A stretch of 64,000 bases of DNA from Maribacter sp. MJ134. Lineage in GTDB: Bacteria; Bacteroidota; Bacteroidia; Flavobacteriales; Flavobacteriaceae. Below are positions 56,006 to 63,847 of the stretch, piece after piece. The notes under the pieces were generated by a model. It had not been told where the DNA came from and did not search any database. It saw only the letters and a program-made list of their open reading frames with translations. The position numbers and the translations under genes were made by a program. The stretch is from the NCBI RefSeq assembly GCF_003970695.1, contig NZ_CP034570.1, forward strand, positions 3,782,001 through 3,846,000. Reading direction: 5' to 3'. Position 1 is the stretch's first letter; each line of letters starts with the position of its first letter.

Positions 56006-57559
56006 ATGTCGAAAAAGCGTATAAGAACTATTTTATTCCCCATCGTGTCGTCAACACTAGTGCTCGCTTTTGTGCTGCAATTAATAGCAAAACCTTATCT
56101 GGAAGATATATTGGAAAAGAAATTGCCCAGGCACGTTAACCTTGATTACTCTGGCTTGGAAGTAAATATTTTCACGGGTAGTATATTTTTTTCTACACCA
56201 TCGATATCCATTTCGAAAGAAAATCAGCATTCAGGAGCACTAACCATAGATTTGGAAGACGTTGAAATTAATGATATTGATTATTGGAATCTGATTGTAA
56301 ATCAAAAGTTGGATATTGCTGAGGTTATCTTTAGTAGACCGCAAATTGTATTTGAAAAGTCTGAGGCGGTAGCGGAGAATGATATTAAGGATGTGCAATT
56401 ACTGAAAACAATTGGCATCGAGACTATCCTTATAAAAAACGGCAGTGTAAAGGCGAAATGGCGCAATGGAAAAAGAAATCTTCAGTTAGATTCCTTACAT
56501 CTAAAGTTAACTGGTGGAGAGACTTATCCAGAAATAATCAATGCCAAAATTCCATTTCGTTTTGCTTCCCTGAACTATGGTTTCAAAAATCTTAGGAGTA
56601 CAATTAATGAATTCGAAGAATTGAAAATCAAGGAAACTGCCTTTGCTGATCAAGAGTTCACCTTGACTGACCTTAGTTTAAATACAAAATTATCCAAAGA
56701 CCAATTAAGTAAACAAATCAGTTTTGAACGGGACCATATTGAGTTAAAACTTCCCATGTTGCACATGACAAAGCCAATATTGTATTACGAAAAAGATAGC
56801 CTTTTTATAAATGTTCCAAATACTGATATAAACGGTCTGTCCTTGGATATTTTTCGGGATAAGAACTTACCGGATGACATGACCTACAAACCTTTATATG
56901 CCAAAGTATTACGAAATCTACCGCTCAGAATAATGCTCGATACTATCACTATCTCCAATAGTACGGTCGTGTATGAGGAGGAGGCGAGGCATAAGACCAA
57001 AGCCGGGGAGCTTCGATTTGAGAATGTTGGTGGTCAAATTACCAACGTTTCCAATTTTTCTTCTCAAGAAAAAGATTTAGAAATTTCATTGGTTAGTAGT
57101 CTAATGGGAAAGGGAAGACTAGCGCTTAATTGGGCTTTTAACGTCAATAATCCTAATCAGCGATTTTTGGCATCAGGGAGTCTATTAGACTTTGATACCT
57201 CTAGTTTAAACGATTTTTTGGAGCCAAATTTAAGGGTTCGCACGGAGGGAGACATCCAAAATCTTTATTTCACCATTGATGGAGATGAACATAACGCCAT
57301 TGGAGACGTTAAAATGCGGTATCATGATTTTAAGTTTAGTGTTATGGAACGGGATAAGTTAAGGGTGAATAAACTGATTACCTTCATAGGAAATTTATTT
57401 GTGGACGATGGTTCCAGAGCAGATGAAAACGGTTATAGATACGGCACTTTAAAAGTAGAGAGACACCAGAACAAATCTTTTTTCAACTATTTATGGATTT
57501 CTCTGCAGGATGGAATGTTAGATGTGCTTTCCGGAAACGGAAAAAAAGAGAACCGCTAA
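56006..57559 (+). CDS. AsmA/DUF748-like periplasmic protein
   Basis: A 517-residue protein with one N-terminal membrane helix (about 8-27) and a long beta-rich periplasmic part. The repeating pattern of short strands (LEVNIFTGSIFFSTPSISI, LTIDLEDVEINDIDYWNLI, LDTITISNSTVVYEEEA) and the phrase VNQKLDIAEVIFSRPQIV resemble AsmA/DUF748 proteins, some of which help phospholipid or outer-membrane traffic. The final region (about 440-510) holds FIGNLFVDDGSRADENGY. Family membership is likely but not certain by eye. Confidence 0.7.
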   Translation: MSKKRIRTILFPIVSSTLVLAFVLQLIAKPYLEDILEKKLPRHVNLDYSGLEVNIFTGSIFFSTPSISISKENQHSGALTIDLEDVEINDIDYWNLIVNQKLDIAEVIFSRPQIVFEKSEAVAENDIKDVQLLKTIGIETILIKNGSVKAKWRNGKRNLQLDSLHLKLTGGETYPEIINAKIPFRFASLNYGFKNLRSTINEFEELKIKETAFADQEFTLTDLSLNTKLSKDQLSKQISFERDHIELKLPMLHMTKPILYYEKDSLFINVPNTDINGLSLDIFRDKNLPDDMTYKPLYAKVLRNLPLRIMLDTITISNSTVVYEEEARHKTKAGELRFENVGGQITNVSNFSSQEKDLEISLVSSLMGKGRLALNWAFNVNNPNQRFLASGSLLDFDTSSLNDFLEPNLRVRTEGDIQNLYFTIDGDEHNAIGDVKMRYHDFKFSVMERDKLRVNKLITFIGNLFVDDGSRADENGYRYGTLKVERHQNKSFFNYLWISLQDGMLDVLSGNGKKENR

Positions 57560-57626
57560 CTTTTGGACAATCTATTACCAATGCAAATTGGTCTCTTAGG
57601 TTCTGGGATCGGGTAGCAGTACAAAA

Positions 57627-57654
57627 AAAGGATAAACTATATAGTTTATCCTTT
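57627..57654. terminator. 28-base palindromic terminator
   Basis: AAAGGATAAACTAT and ATAGTTTATCCTTT form a perfect 14-bp stem with almost no loop. On the minus strand it is followed by more T (57623-57626), so it fits best the acidic lipoprotein gene, and can also end the plus-strand AsmA-like gene. Confidence 0.82.
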
Positions 57655-57675
57655 AATTCAGGCTAGTGTAATTGT

Positions 57676-57858
57676 TTAATTATCGTCTGCGGCGTCTTCT
57701 ACAGCATCTTCTACTTCTTCTGCTCCGTCTTCAATACCATCACCTACTTCTTCTATTCCATCTTCAATCTTTTCCCCAGCTGTCTTTTCTTCCCTGCAAC
57801 TCATGGCAAGTCCTATGGTAAAAAGCGTGAGTACAAATAAATATAATGACCTTTTCAT
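57676..57858 (-). CDS. Small acidic lipoprotein with repeat-rich mature part
   Basis: A 60-residue lipoprotein: lipobox AMSC with the acylated Cys at 21. The mature 40 residues are almost only Glu, Asp, Gly, Ala, Ile and Val in an imperfect heptad pattern (KIEDGIEEVGDGIEDGAEE), predicting an amphipathic helix with net charge near -18. Such tiny acidic lipoproteins are frequent in Flavobacteriia and lack a known task. It lies near the DUF1328 gene in the same direction and is ended by a palindromic terminator. Confidence 0.75.
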   Translation of the reverse strand: MKRSLYLFVLTLFTIGLAMSCREEKTAGEKIEDGIEEVGDGIEDGAEEVEDAVEDAADDN

Positions 57859-57907
57859 TTTTATGGTTTTAAGTTAATAGTTCTTCTATGATTGTCTTGC
57901 CTCAGAT

Positions 57908-58069
57908 TTATAAGACCTTTTTTCCTCTTAATAAGGATACTATAAAAAGAATAATGAACAGGAAAAATAAAATTTTTGCGATTCCTGCAGCTCCTGCCGC
58001 TATTCCTCCAAAGCCTAATACTCCGGCGATTAATGCTAATACTACAAAAGTTATTGTCCAACGTAACAT
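57908..58069 (-). CDS. DUF1328 small membrane protein (53 residues)
   Basis: A short gene encoding [16 protein letters not shown] at the N-terminus and ending LLRGKKVL. It has two membrane helices (about 5-28 and 32-48) joined by [14 protein letters not shown], the conserved glycine/alanine turn of the DUF1328/YtjA family. Such proteins are linked with stress or membrane homeostasis in many bacteria, but the function is unknown. It lies 49 bases upstream of the acidic lipoprotein on the same strand. Length and sequence match the family exactly, so the call is firm although the gene is very short. Confidence 0.9.
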   Translation of the reverse strand: MLRWTITFVVLALIAGVLGFGGIAAGAAGIAKILFFLFIILFIVSLLRGKKVL

Positions 58070-58294
58070 ATATAATTGTTTTTAAGGTTTGTGTGTTTTG
58101 GGGTCTATCCCCTTATTTACAATACAAAGATGCTAGGATTTGGGCTGGTTTCTTTGTTGTATTACAGTAATGATTGACTCATATACCTGTATTTCACTAG
58201 GATAGTGGAAGAAGACTCTATTTTTAACTCCATCAATTTTTTCAATCTAACTCATTCGAAAATATAGTATATTACCTATCGTATTTAATAAAAC

Positions 58295-59341
58295 ATGGGA
58301 AACAAAAAAGAGCTCAGAGAACTTAGTGTTGTGGATGTCGTAAAGGACATTGCCAAGCGATTAGGTGTGGATTATGAAGAAGAGAATAATGAAGTGTGTG
58401 TTGATATTCCAGAACACATTGGCACGGGCAATATAAAGGCTATTGCCTTTTCTCACGGCATGGGGATGATTAATTTGGATATGAGATTAAAGGAAGAGGT
58501 ACGGTTTGAGCTTAACCAGTCCCTTGTGCAGCCACTTGAAATTATTTTCAATAGCGAATCCGCTTTTACGCACGAATTCGATGGTAAGGGAAAAATACAG
58601 GAAATACGCCATTTGGAGAGTGCCATACTAAGTTGTAACAGTAGACATGGTAATGTTATTACGCTTCCCGCAAACGAACCTATCTGCTTTTTTAACCTGG
58701 AGATCAATCGTAAACGCTTTGAAGAAAAAATAGAATCTTTCTTACCGGATATGAATGCGGAACTAGAGGCTCTTTTTAGGGATGTAAATGGGGTGAATCT
58801 ATTTTTTTACAAAGGGCACTATAGTTTGGATATTGCAAAATGTATCGAGGAAAGTAACGAGTGTGAACACACGGGGTTTACCAAAAGTGTGTTTATAGAA
58901 GGCAAGTGTTATGAGATACTTGCACATCACTTGAGGCAGTACCTCGATGATCTTACCGATCCCGATAAACGAAAAATTCTAAGACAGGCCACTGTAGAAA
59001 AAATAGAAGCGGCGGCGGAGATCATAAATTCCGAGCTAGAGCATATGGATAATATTTTGGCCCTGGCAAGAAGAGTAGGTCTAAACCAGAATACCTTACA
59101 AAGTGGGTTTCAGCATTTATTTGGTTTGTCCGTAAATCAATACATCAAGAATGCTAGATTAGAAATGGCAAAAAATCTAATGGAGACCACAGGGTTGAAT
59201 ATCACTGAAATCACTTACAAGATAGGAATAAACTCCAGGAGCTACTTTTCAAAACTTTTCAAGGAACGGTACGCCATGACCCCAAAACAATACCTAAAGA
59301 AGCTTAGCCAACCAAAAAATGAACCTCCACAATCTGCTTAA
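58295..59341 (+). CDS. AraC-family regulator 1 of a three-gene set
   Basis: A 348-residue regulator. The N-terminal region (about 20-200) looks like a cupin-type sensory domain (EHIGTGNIKAIAFSHGMGMI). The C-terminal 100 residues form the double-HTH AraC domain, with NILALARRVGLNQNTLQSGFQHLFGLSVNQYIKNARLEMA written across its two parts and ITYKIGINSRSYFSKLFKERY near the end. It shares the N-terminal plan with the genes at 59497 and 61451, so the three form a local paralogous group. No target or ligand can be told. Confidence 0.86.
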   Translation: MGNKKELRELSVVDVVKDIAKRLGVDYEEENNEVCVDIPEHIGTGNIKAIAFSHGMGMINLDMRLKEEVRFELNQSLVQPLEIIFNSESAFTHEFDGKGKIQEIRHLESAILSCNSRHGNVITLPANEPICFFNLEINRKRFEEKIESFLPDMNAELEALFRDVNGVNLFFYKGHYSLDIAKCIEESNECEHTGFTKSVFIEGKCYEILAHHLRQYLDDLTDPDKRKILRQATVEKIEAAAEIINSELEHMDNILALARRVGLNQNTLQSGFQHLFGLSVNQYIKNARLEMAKNLMETTGLNITEITYKIGINSRSYFSKLFKERYAMTPKQYLKKLSQPKNEPPQSA

Positions 59342-59496
59342 ACCCTTGGAAAAGAATGTTTTGTTTAGCTTTTTAACATATTCTTTAGTCGTAAAACTGC
59401 CCATTAGTGTTAATTAACGTTTCAATATTGTTAATCGCTTTTTAGGTATTGGGATTTCTTTGTAGCACAAAAATTAATTGTGTTATAGTCAAAGAA

Positions 59497-60537
59497 ATGC
59501 GAGAAATTATAATAACGAGTATAAAGGATGAGCATATTCTAAATCAATTGAATTCTTGCCTAGAAGGAAAGCTGACAGAGGAGTGGGGAGAGCGTATTTT
59601 AGAGTTTGATAATGAGATTGGAAAAGGAACTATACGAAATATTGGATTCGATTGGGGCGTATCCCTCTTAGATTGCAACGTTACCTTTCATCAAAATATT
59701 AAATTGATATTCAGGACTACCAGTGTATCGCCTATAGAGTTCATTTTTATTTCAAAAGGGTCCTTCAAATATAGTGAAGATGACAATGAGGAGTACCTAG
59801 ACCTTGAACAGTACCAGAATATCATTATTTCACCCAAGCGCTATGCTAAGAAGACCTTTGTTTTTCCAAAAGGGAGAGATTTAAAGGTGAATTTCATTAG
59901 GATTTTACGCAAGGATTATTTGAAAAAGAAGAACAATAACGTTACGTATCTGAACGAGCTTTTGCTGTCGGTCTTCAATGATGAAGAGAATAGTTTCCCT
60001 TACACGCATGGAGGTAGTTTTAGTCTTAAAATCGAAGATCAGGTAAAGGCCCTGGATAATGTTCATGACAACGGGATCATTAGGTCCCTGTCCATAGAAG
60101 GAAGAATTTACCTGATTCTTTCACTTCAATTATTGGAGCATCATGATTTTGAAACGAACAAATCACTGCCGGATGCTCTTTCCAGAGCGGATATTAAAAA
60201 AATCAATACCCTGTCCGAATATATTTTGGATAATATTTCCGGTCATCTTTCGGTAGAAGCGCTTGCAAAGGAATCTGGTTTAAGCCCAAAGAAATTACAA
60301 CTTGGTTTCAAAGTCCTGTATTCTAAGACCGTGAACGAATATGTAAGACAGTTAAAATTGGAAATATCTAGGGATTATTTGAAAAACACAGATCTTTCGG
60401 TTTCCGAGATAGTATACGCTATAGGTATTAAGAGTAGAAGTTACTTCTCTAAAATCTTTAATGATGCTTATGGTATTTTACCTACGGATTATAGGAAACA
60501 ATTAAAATCTGTGGGGAAGATAGGTATTGATCGTTAG
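59497..60537 (+). CDS. AraC-family regulator 2 of a three-gene set
   Basis: A 346-residue regulator (from MREIIITSIKDEHIL, chosen over an upstream start) with the same layout as its neighbours: sensory part with FDNEIGKGTIRNIGFDWGVSLL and C-terminal HTH with LSVEALAKESGLSPKKLQLGF and IVYAIGIKSRSYFSKIFND. Its stop overlaps the stop of the converging SRAP gene by three or four bases, with no terminator between. A TTTCTTTG box about 35 bases upstream is a possible promoter. Confidence 0.86.
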   Translation: MREIIITSIKDEHILNQLNSCLEGKLTEEWGERILEFDNEIGKGTIRNIGFDWGVSLLDCNVTFHQNIKLIFRTTSVSPIEFIFISKGSFKYSEDDNEEYLDLEQYQNIIISPKRYAKKTFVFPKGRDLKVNFIRILRKDYLKKKNNNVTYLNELLLSVFNDEENSFPYTHGGSFSLKIEDQVKALDNVHDNGIIRSLSIEGRIYLILSLQLLEHHDFETNKSLPDALSRADIKKINTLSEYILDNISGHLSVEALAKESGLSPKKLQLGFKVLYSKTVNEYVRQLKLEISRDYLKNTDLSVSEIVYAIGIKSRSYFSKIFNDAYGILPTDYRKQLKSVGKIGIDR

Positions 60538-61226
60538 GATTTGTCATATTGGTAGGGTAGCAACATACTATCGTAGGTAATATCATTATTGAACAGTTCT
60601 TTAGCAATCGGATTTGCTTGATATTTATTAGCTACCGGGCTTTTTAAAAATTGTTTAATATCCTTTAGAGGGATGCTTTTGTCTAACCAAGCGTCTTTTT
60701 CGTTGGGTGTAACTATCAACGGCATACAGTCCACTAGGTTTTGATATTTTTTAATGAATTTGTTCGCCTTACCAACCAATAAAGAACAGGTAATAAATCC
60801 ATCCTCTAGCGTATTATAAATACCGGCCAGGTAAAACGGTTCATTATTTTTAAGACTAATATAGTAAGGATATGCTTTTCCTTCACTTAAGTAAGACGTA
60901 AAGAACCCGGTTACCGGAATAAGACATCTTCTATATTTAAGGGCATCAACATACCACAAATCAGAATTCATGGAGGCTTCGTGCAGGTTTAGCGTATTGG
61001 TGGTATTCTGAAAAATAGTCCAATCCTCTTCGTACCGCTCTGGTAACATACCCCAGATGGCTAAATTCATTTCATCTGGTTTATCTATAGTGATAATAGG
61101 TATGGATACCTCGTTTAAGCCGTTTATAACCACTTGTGGTTCATAAAGATGTGGGTATTTGAAAGAGGTATCCGTCCACTTTTCCATTTGCTCCCGCTTC
61201 GCCGTATTTGAAATTTTAAAATACAT
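60534..61226 (-). CDS. Divergent SRAP (YedK/HMCES-like) protein without the catalytic Cys2
   Basis: A 230-residue SOS-response-associated-peptidase fold protein. Fold hallmarks remain: LAIWGMLPERYEEDW (canonical WGL-P), YRRCLIPVTGFF (98-109), PYYISLKNNEPFYLAGIYNTL and DCMPLIVTP (166-174). The enzyme residues of HMCES are changed: Cys2 of MCGR is Tyr2, the glutamate of GFYEW is Thr110 and the histidine before the MP motif is Val165. It therefore cannot form the thiazolidine crosslink with abasic DNA in the known way. I recall similar Tyr/Phe2 versions in other Flavobacteriia, so this looks like a conserved subfamily, not a decayed gene. Confidence 0.82.
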   Translation of the reverse strand: MYFKISNTAKREQMEKWTDTSFKYPHLYEPQVVINGLNEVSIPIITIDKPDEMNLAIWGMLPERYEEDWTIFQNTTNTLNLHEASMNSDLWYVDALKYRRCLIPVTGFFTSYLSEGKAYPYYISLKNNEPFYLAGIYNTLEDGFITCSLLVGKANKFIKKYQNLVDCMPLIVTPNEKDAWLDKSIPLKDIKQFLKSPVANKYQANPIAKELFNNDITYDSMLLPYQYDKS

Positions 61227-61404
61227 CTACTCTCTTTTTACATGTGGCAAGGTCGGAAATTTGTATATGAGCTATTGTTTCATATCGTAAAAATTATAAC
61301 CCGTTAAGAATAAGTTGTTTAATGCATATGGGCAAATAGGTGCTACAGGAGCGATATTGTTAAACATTTATTCTATTTCGGCAAGCCTCCGCTCAAAAGC
61401 AGTC

Positions 61405-61412
61405 TAATTTTG
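61405..61412 (+). promoter_or_regulatory. Putative -7 box of AraC regulator 3
   Basis: TAATTTTG matches TAnnTTTG and ends 38 bases before the ATG at 61451. No clear -33 TTG was seen. Confidence 0.45.
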
Positions 61413-61450
61413 GTAAAAATAACAATGTGTTCAACCTTAAAACAACTGTT

Positions 61451-62470
61451 ATGGAAGCAAGAAAGAAAATTTCGCAACAAGAGCTATCGCTTTTGAAGGA
61501 ATATTTATCAGGTACCATTACCGATAAAAATGCAATTCCTTACCTAGAATTAAGTGCGGAAATAGGCAGTGGACAGATACATTGTGTTACCATGGACAGG
61601 GGTCTAATGGCTATGGAGTTTGATTTGACCTTGGGACAGGACCAAGAAGTAGTTCTAGGTCCCGATAATAGTAATTGTGCATATCTGTTTTATTGTTTAA
61701 AGGGCAATTGCTTTCATAAGTTCAAAGGAAGGGCACAGGTAACAAAATTAGAGGAGTTGCAAACCGTGGTGCTGTTTAATGACCGTGATCACCGTAGTAA
61801 ATTTCTTTTTAAAAAGGAGGAGCGCGTGGTGCTTAATTGTATTAAAATAGACTTTGATTTATACAAGGACGACACTATTGAGTCCGGCAGGGGTCTAATC
61901 GCCTTATTAAATTCCTATAATAAGCGTTTAGGATACTTTCACTACGGAAAATTCAATCTTGAAATTGGGGAATTGATCAAACAGTTGGAAAATGCCAAGT
62001 TTGTAGATTCCGTTTCCTCCCTGATTCATTTTCACGGGCTGTGTCATATGATATTGGCGAAACAACTGGAGCAGTTTAAGAAGGACATTCAACAGGGAAT
62101 TTCGCCTTCTACCTCCTTGCTAAAAAGAGAATTAGAGACCATAAGTGATATTAGTGACTTTATCCGCAACTATCCTGAAATGCCACATAGCATAAGCAGC
62201 ATATCTTCTAAGTCGGGACTTTCGCCTTCTAAATTACAATTGGGTTTTAAATTTATGCACGCAAAAACATTAGGCGAATATATAAGAATGGTAAGGCTAG
62301 AAAAAGCCGAAGAGCTCATAAGAACTACGGATTTGAACATATCTCAGGTGGTATACTCCATAGGGTTTACCAGTAGAAGCTATTTTTGTAAGATCTTTAA
62401 AAAGAAATATGGTTGTAGTCCAAAAGTGTACAAGAGGAAAACAAATGAATCGTTACAAATTGTAAATTAA
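61451..62470 (+). CDS. AraC-family regulator 3 of a three-gene set
   Basis: A 339-residue regulator (from MEARKKISQQELSLL) with ELSAEIGSGQIHCVTMDRGL in the sensory part and a C-terminal HTH holding SISSISSKSGLSPSKLQLGF and VVYSIGFTSRSYFCKIFKKKY. The recognition-helix motif SRSYF(S/C)K(I/L)FK is almost identical in all three regulators, suggesting similar or overlapping operators. A terminator starts at its stop codon. Confidence 0.86.
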   Translation: MEARKKISQQELSLLKEYLSGTITDKNAIPYLELSAEIGSGQIHCVTMDRGLMAMEFDLTLGQDQEVVLGPDNSNCAYLFYCLKGNCFHKFKGRAQVTKLEELQTVVLFNDRDHRSKFLFKKEERVVLNCIKIDFDLYKDDTIESGRGLIALLNSYNKRLGYFHYGKFNLEIGELIKQLENAKFVDSVSSLIHFHGLCHMILAKQLEQFKKDIQQGISPSTSLLKRELETISDISDFIRNYPEMPHSISSISSKSGLSPSKLQLGFKFMHAKTLGEYIRMVRLEKAEELIRTTDLNISQVVYSIGFTSRSYFCKIFKKKYGCSPKVYKRKTNESLQIVN

Positions 62471-62500
62471 AAAGGAGGTCTTGACAAAGACCTTCTTTTT
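62469..62500 (+). terminator. Terminator of AraC regulator 3
   Basis: AAAAAGGAGGTCTT and AAGACCTTCTTTTT form a 14-bp stem (one G-U pair) with loop GACA, then T. Its first bases are part of the TAA stop codon. Confidence 0.9.
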
Positions 62501-62521
62501 AGTTAATGATATAACTGTTGC

Positions 62522-62971
62522 TTAGCTAATATCTTCTAAAGATTTAATGGTAGAAAGCCCTTTTTCAATAGCCTCTTTTTGATTTCTTAAAATAGCGGAT
62601 GTAGTAGAGGGTAGGGACGTATCCCCTAGAACATCGTCATATTCCTCTATTGAAGCTTTTTCCCCACGTATGGCCTCTTCTAGCATAGCTTCCTCATTAT
62701 CAGAAGAAAACAACGCTTTAACGTCCATCCATGCTCTGTGTGCTTTTCCGGTTAGGCTATCGCCCTTGTCTACTTCTTGTCCAAAGGATTTGATTTCTGA
62801 TTTTAGCTCATGGCCAAAATCATAACGCTGTTGTGCTTTTCCCTGAAAATAGGATTTTAGGGCACTGTGCTCCGTATTTTCTGCAGCCTTCTTGAAACCT
62901 TTTTCTGCATCATAGGTTTTCTCTAAAAGGTCGTTTAATTTTTCTCCCACTTCTTCTGTGTATGTACTCAT
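62522..62971 (-). CDS. PA2169/DUF2383 four-helix-bundle protein
   Basis: A 149-residue ferritin-like helical protein from MSTYTEEVGEKLNDLL; the longer in-frame start at 63022 adds a poor N-terminus. Typical segments are LLEKTYDAEKGFKKAAEN, LKSYFQGKAQQRYDFGHEL and GEKASIEEYDDVLGD. DUF2383 proteins have the four-helix-bundle look of stress ferritins, but the Glu/His spacing does not show a clear di-iron site. Expected in the cytoplasm under stress; function unknown. It is transcribed divergently from the DUF2945 gene together with the small TM protein. Confidence 0.85.
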   Translation of the reverse strand: MSTYTEEVGEKLNDLLEKTYDAEKGFKKAAENTEHSALKSYFQGKAQQRYDFGHELKSEIKSFGQEVDKGDSLTGKAHRAWMDVKALFSSDNEEAMLEEAIRGEKASIEEYDDVLGDTSLPSTTSAILRNQKEAIEKGLSTIKSLEDIS

Positions 62972-63033
62972 AATAGGTAAAGTTTTAAGTGAATGACCGT
63001 TTGCTTTAAAGATGCCGGTCAATTTGCATCTCC

Positions 63034-63297
63034 TTATTGTATATCGTAAAACCGATTTCTATTCTTGAACTGTCTTAATTTTTCTTTCAGTTGAGGTATG
63101 CCATGAGGATTTTTAGGTTCTTTGGCAAGAGGCACTTCCGTGTCTACACTTATAAAGGACTCCTCCATGGGCTCTTCCTCAAATACCTGCATCATTGAAT
63201 TCGATTTTTCAAATATTGCGTTTTTTAAGTTGAGCGCTATAAATCCGATAGCTAATAGTATGGCTAAACCTGATAAAATTTGAATTGTTGTAATCAT
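63034..63297 (-). CDS. Single-pass membrane protein of 87 residues
   Basis: An 87-residue protein with one N-terminal membrane helix (about 5-25, IQILSGLAILLAIGFIALNL). An acidic middle and a basic C-terminus follow (IPQLKEKLRQFKNRNRFYDIQ). I recognise no family. It is 62 bases upstream of the DUF2383 gene in the same direction and so may be cotranscribed with it. Confidence 0.6.
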   Translation of the reverse strand: MITTIQILSGLAILLAIGFIALNLKNAIFEKSNSMMQVFEEEPMEESFISVDTEVPLAKEPKNPHGIPQLKEKLRQFKNRNRFYDIQ

Positions 63298-63463
63298 AGC
63301 TTGGTGTTTTTAGCTAAAATTACCGCGGTATGGTGAAAAGGATTGCCCAAAAAAACGTAACTGTTAACCCATATCCTTTTGGATTAATTTTTAAAAGCGA
63401 TAGGGTTAAAAATGAGGGTTTTAGTTTTTGAAAAAAATATTTATTTTAAAGATATTTACACCG

Positions 63464-63491
63464 TTGGTTATTCACATAGTTTCTAAATTTG
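63464..63491 (+). promoter_or_regulatory. Promoter of the DUF2945 gene
   Basis: A -33 TTG (63464-63466), a 17-base spacer and an exact -7 box TAAATTTG (63484-63491) form the best consensus promoter in the window after purH. The predicted leader is about 85 bases and contains the inverted repeats listed next. Confidence 0.7.
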
Positions 63492-63514
63492 TGCATTTTG
63501 CACTGCAAAATGAT

Positions 63515-63557
63515 TTTCCCATCACACAGTTCTCCAAAAATTAGATGTGATGGGAAA
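63515..63557 (+). repeat. Long inverted repeat in the DUF2945 leader
   Basis: TTTCCCATCACA (63515-63526) and TGTGATGGGAAA (63546-63557) form a perfect 12-bp stem with a 19-base loop. A smaller palindrome TTTTGCA-C-TGCAAAA lies just upstream (63496-63510). The right arm hides an upstream in-frame ATG at 63550. The structure may be a regulatory leader, or an operator if bound as DNA. Confidence 0.75.
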
Positions 63558-63582
63558 CACAAATTTTAACGAGTACATTATT

Positions 63583-63795
63583 ATGATAAGAAAAGGAACA
63601 AAGGTTTCGTGGAAATGGGGCAACGGAAGTGCAGAAGGCACTGTTGAGGAAACGTTTAGCTCAAAGGTGACAAAGACTATAAAGGGCACTGAGGTGACCA
63701 GAAATGGCAGTTCTGGCGACAAAGCCCTATATATCTCTCAAGAGGACGGAGATTATGTTCTAAAAAGCGAAAGTGAAGTAGAACGCGTAGACTAA
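63583..63795 (+). CDS. DUF2945 (hypervirulence-associated TUDOR-like) protein
   Basis: A 70-residue protein beginning MIRKGTKVSWKWGNGSAEG, the standard start of this family; earlier in-frame starts (63550) would add unrelated residues. The family has a small SH3/TUDOR-like barrel, shown by VTKTIKGTEVTRNG and YISQEDGDYVLKSESEVER. In other bacteria and fungi related proteins respond to stress, but a molecular function is not known. A strong promoter, structured leader and its own terminator suggest tight control. Confidence 0.87.
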   Translation: MIRKGTKVSWKWGNGSAEGTVEETFSSKVTKTIKGTEVTRNGSSGDKALYISQEDGDYVLKSESEVERVD

Positions 63796-63820
63796 CACTT
63801 TAAAAACTGATATAACGAGA

Positions 63821-63847
63821 CCAATTCCTAGTTGGAATTGGTTTTTT
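63821..63847 (+). terminator. Terminator of the DUF2945 gene overlapping the mscS end
   Basis: CCAATTCC-TAGTT-GGAATTGG is followed by six T (63842-63847). The stop codon of the converging MscS-type gene lies within the loop side of this hairpin. Confidence 0.88.

Noticed and set aside
58081-58294. GGGG-TCTAT-CCCC hairpin and a CATCTTTG box upstream of the DUF1328 gene
   Set aside because: The stem is only four pairs and the box misses the first consensus base, so I did not list them as features.
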